The position numbers and the translations under genes were made by a program. A DNA stretch of 64,000 nucleotides from Cytobacillus firmus (GTDB taxonomy: Bacteria > Bacillota > Bacilli > Bacillales > Cytobacillaceae), in NCBI RefSeq assembly GCF_023657595.1, contig NZ_CP098323.1, forward strand, positions 4,550,001 through 4,614,000, given 5' to 3'. The notes beneath the pieces were generated by a model. It searched no databases, was not told the origin of the DNA, and saw only the letters and a program-made list of their open reading frames with translations. Numbering within the stretch: the stretch's first letter is position 1; every line of letters starts with the position of its first letter. This document shows, piece by piece, positions 61,823 to 64,000 of the stretch.

Positions 61823-63085
61823 TTAAGAAAATAGTTTAATAAGGAAGCTCAATAAAATCCCCACAACCCCAAAGTCCGAGTCTCCAAAGGTAGTTCCCTC
61901 AAATCCTAGTGAGCCAAGAACCGGCAGCAATAAGGCCGGAAGGAATGAGATTAATAGACCGTTGGCAAAAGAACCGATCATCGCTCCCCGTCTGCCTCCA
62001 GTCGCATTTCCGAATACCCCTGCCGCCGCACCTGTGAAGAAGTGTGGAATCAGACCTGGCACGATAATTTTCAATCCGAATAATGGAAGAAGGAACATGG
62101 AAAGCAAGCCAGCTACGAAGCTGAATAGGAATCCGATAATAACTGCATTTGGCGCAAAAGGGAACACTGCCGGACAATCAAGGGCAGGCTTCGCATCTTT
62201 TACCACTTTATCAGCGATTCCTTTAAAAGCTGGAACAATTTCCGCAATCAGCATCCGCACACCGGCAAGGACGACATATACACCTGCTGCAAACGTAATG
62301 GCCTGCATGAGCGAGAACACAAGGAAGTTCACTCCGCCGCTCAATTCAGATTCCACATAGCCTTTTCCGGCAATCGGCGCCACAACCAGGAAGAGAATCG
62401 TCATTGTCAGAGACATCGCAACAGAGGTATCACGCAGGAATCCAAGTGATTTTGGCACTTTGATATCCTCCGTCGATTTGGATTTATCCCCTACACGCTT
62501 TCCGATAAAGCCGGAAACAAAGTAGCCGAAAGATCCGAAGTGGCCGACAGCGATGCTGTCATTGCCCGTAATTTCTCGTACATATGGCTGGACAAGCGCA
62601 GGCATGAATACCATTAATAATCCCAGAATAATAGACCCGATAATGATCAGCGGAAGCCCTGTCACTCCGCCGGTTGCAAATACTGCTGAGATCAGGCAGG
62701 CCATGAATAAAGTATGATGTCCGGTAAGGAAAATATATTTAAACGGTGTGAAACGGGCAATTATAATGTTCATGACCATCCCGAATAGCATGATCATCGC
62801 GGTTTCTTTCCCAAATGTCTGCTGGGCAATCGCAACGATGGCCTCGTTGTTCGGAATAACACCCTGGATATGGAAGGCCTTTTCAAACATTTTTCCGAAA
62901 ATATCAAGTGAGCCTATTAAGATGCTTGCTCCTCCATTCAGGATGAGAAAGCCCATGATCGTTTTAAGCGTGCCTGATATGACATCGGCAATACCTTTCT
63001 TCTGCAGAAGCAAGCCAAACAAGGCGAATAAGCCAACCAGGATGGCGGGTGTGCCCAATATATCATTCATGATGAAATCAAACAT
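61823..63085 (-). CDS. ulaA: PTS ascorbate-type transporter, membrane component IIC
   Basis: 420 aa with about 11 membrane segments. UlaA/SgaT blocks: GIADVISGTLKTIMGFLILN, FTPFKYIFLTGHHTLFMACL and HFFTGAAAGVFGNATGGRRG. It translocates and, with IIB, phosphorylates L-ascorbate or a similar acidic sugar. It is last in the operon and the downstream ula catabolic genes are not present here; the neighbouring stretch is the sigma-54 operon. The gene name is by family; the real substrate may differ. Confidence 0.9.
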   Translation of the reverse strand: MFDFIMNDILGTPAILVGLFALFGLLLQKKGIADVISGTLKTIMGFLILNGGASILIGSLDIFGKMFEKAFHIQGVIPNNEAIVAIAQQTFGKETAMIMLFGMVMNIIIARFTPFKYIFLTGHHTLFMACLISAVFATGGVTGLPLIIIGSIILGLLMVFMPALVQPYVREITGNDSIAVGHFGSFGYFVSGFIGKRVGDKSKSTEDIKVPKSLGFLRDTSVAMSLTMTILFLVVAPIAGKGYVESELSGGVNFLVFSLMQAITFAAGVYVVLAGVRMLIAEIVPAFKGIADKVVKDAKPALDCPAVFPFAPNAVIIGFLFSFVAGLLSMFLLPLFGLKIIVPGLIPHFFTGAAAGVFGNATGGRRGAMIGSFANGLLISFLPALLLPVLGSLGFEGTTFGDSDFGVVGILLSFLIKLFS

Positions 63086-63171
63086 GTTAACCCCTCCTTT
63101 TTAAATCCTCTGTATCTCTCTTTCATCTGACCAGTTTTTTAGTTATACTGTACTTGTTCTTTATATTTTTC

Positions 63172-63195
63172 AGCGGGCGGATTTTTCCGCCTGCT
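63172..63195. terminator. Hairpin between IIB and IIC genes
   Basis: AGCGGGCGGA / TCCGCCTGCT with a 4-base loop. T-rich on the plus strand; on the operon strand only GAAAAATAT follows, so it is more likely an attenuating or mRNA-stabilising hairpin than a full terminator. Confidence 0.5.
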
Positions 63196-63208
63196 CTTTT
63201 TTTCTCTA

Positions 63209-63478
63209 TTAGGATAAATGTGATTCCAATGCCGCTTTTAGCTCATTTTGATCAAGGATGTTTGTCAAACCAATGATCGTTCTTGTTCCGTCATCCAAAT
63301 TGGAAATCAGGTCTTTAGATCCCAGGTAGATGTCCGCTTTTTCGGATTTAGCCGTTGTTAAATCTGTATGTGAAACATCTGCTTCCACACCCAATTGACT
63401 TAAAACTGTTTTCACGTTCATTTCCACGATAAAGCTGCTTCCAAGTCCATTTCCGCATACTACTAGAATTTTTTTCAT
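63209..63478 (-). CDS. ulaB: PTS ascorbate-type IIB component
   Basis: 89 aa from the ATG at 63478, behind AGGAGG with 8-base spacing; longer readings overlap the IIA gene. Phosphocysteine Cys8 in VVCGNGLGSS. It takes phosphate from IIA and gives it to the sugar. 13 bp after IIA. Confidence 0.9.
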   Translation of the reverse strand: MKKILVVCGNGLGSSFIVEMNVKTVLSQLGVEADVSHTDLTTAKSEKADIYLGSKDLISNLDDGTRTIIGLTNILDQNELKAALESHLS

Positions 63479-63491
63479 TTTTATTTCCTCC

Positions 63492-63959
63492 TTAGTCTTG
63501 TGAATATTGATTAATAATTTCCAATACGCCAGCTGCTGTATCAGCTTTCTGGAGCTTTTCAAGGTTATCGCTGTCAGACAGCATTTTGGACAGCTGGGAT
63601 AATGCTTTTAAATGGGTTTCATTATCGATGGCTGCCAGCACAAAGAATAATCTAACCTGATGTTCCGGCTTTTCCGAAAAAGCACAGCTCTCCTTTAATT
63701 GCAGAAAGCTCATTCCCAGCTTGTTCACACCAGCTTCAGGGCGGGCATGAGGAAGGGCAATTCCAGGTGCGATGACGATATATGGCCCCATTTCTTTCAC
63801 ATTTTCAATCATGGCATCAATGTAATTCTGGCTGATGGATTGATCAGCCAATAGCGGCTGTGACGCCATTTGCAGTGCTTCCTGCCAGCTTGCAGCAGAA
63901 TCTGCAAATTGAATTTTATCGGCGGTTAGAACTTCATTTAACATTGGCTTTTGATCCAC
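63492..63959 (-). CDS. PTS ascorbate-type IIA component, possibly the end of a longer protein
   Basis: PTS_EIIA_2 (fructose/mannitol/ascorbate) domain. Phospho-His71 in PGIALPHARPEAG; the other conserved blocks are LKESCAFSEKPEHQVRL and VLAAIDNETHLKALSQL. A GTG at 63959 could start a 155-aa protein, but the reading frame remains open to the right edge (YYQSNKEAKSEVDQKP), so this could instead be the C-terminus of a BglG-type PRD regulator with a fused IIA. The window does not decide it. Confidence 0.8.
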   Translation of the reverse strand: MDQKPMLNEVLTADKIQFADSAASWQEALQMASQPLLADQSISQNYIDAMIENVKEMGPYIVIAPGIALPHARPEAGVNKLGMSFLQLKESCAFSEKPEHQVRLFFVLAAIDNETHLKALSQLSKMLSDSDNLEKLQKADTAAGVLEIINQYSQD

Positions 63960-64000
63960 CTCACTTTTTGCTTCTTTATTTGATTGATAGTAAACTTTCA

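Noticed and set aside
1-64000. tRNA, rRNA, prophage or replication origin
   Set aside because: I saw no tRNA-like cloverleaf, rRNA sequence, phage structural gene or DnaA-box cluster.

Overview
The window looks like chromosomal DNA of a low-GC Gram-positive spore-former of the Bacillaceae (Cytobacillus, Mesobacillus or a similar Bacillus relative). The grounds are B. subtilis-type capsule kinase/phosphatase genes, cell-wall-binding type 2 (CWB2) surface proteins, a class D sortase, a LysM-NlpC/P60 hydrolase, PBP3-like PbpC, RRNPP-type regulators and strong AGGAGG ribosome binding sites. The taxon is inferred from gene content only.

Region 1 (1-13745, minus strand) is an exopolysaccharide/capsule operon. 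It reads from an extended -10 promoter at about 13740 through the Wzz-like modulator, tyrosine kinase, tyrosine phosphatase, a structured leader that looks like an EAR antitermination RNA, galU, the initiating phosphoglycosyltransferase, GDP-L-fucose synthesis (fcl, gmd), an acetyltransferase and then the AT-rich wzx, wzy and glycosyltransferase block, which runs off the left edge. An intact IS1182-family element sits inside an intra-operon terminator hairpin and has duplicated it.

Region 2 (13898-32724) is a cell-surface island. It has an SGNH-like hydrolase, five proteins with three CWB2 repeats each (one with an M23 peptidase, two with PPC-type domains, one with the CWB2 cassette inside the first metallophosphoesterase domain of a YfkN-like nucleotidase), and an LPNTA-anchored leucine-rich-repeat protein beside its probable class D sortase. 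Three of the CWB2 genes share a 14-base upstream motif.

Region 3 (33032-41489) holds small and regulatory genes. The key item is a candidate peptide quorum-sensing pair: an HTH-TPR regulator of the RRNPP type followed directly by a 71-residue secreted precursor carrying four copies of GIPSEH. A paralogous regulator without a visible peptide lies 0.8 kb away. Next are a LysM-NlpC/P60 wall hydrolase, a Yip1-like/HlyD-like pair and a 34-codon ORF. PbpC (41650-43656) and a repeat array with 20-21 bp periodicity follow.

Region 4 (43998-61701) is a catabolic operon of 16 genes read leftwards from a near-perfect sigma-54 promoter, with TGTTGC-N6-GCAACA dyads upstream. It encodes its own sigma-54 activator, an acyl-CoA-synthetase-like protein, CoA transferase A/B, a TAXI-TRAP transporter, a complete beta-oxidation set (HBD, ECH, ACAD, thiolase), a 2-hydroxyacid dehydrogenase, a thioesterase, a nitronate monooxygenase-like protein, an SDR, a tartrate/D-malate-type dehydrogenase and a second permease. 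The substrate is unknown; an imported organic acid activated to a CoA ester is the natural reading.

Region 5 (61823-64000) is an ascorbate-type PTS (IIA, IIB, IIC) cut by the right edge.
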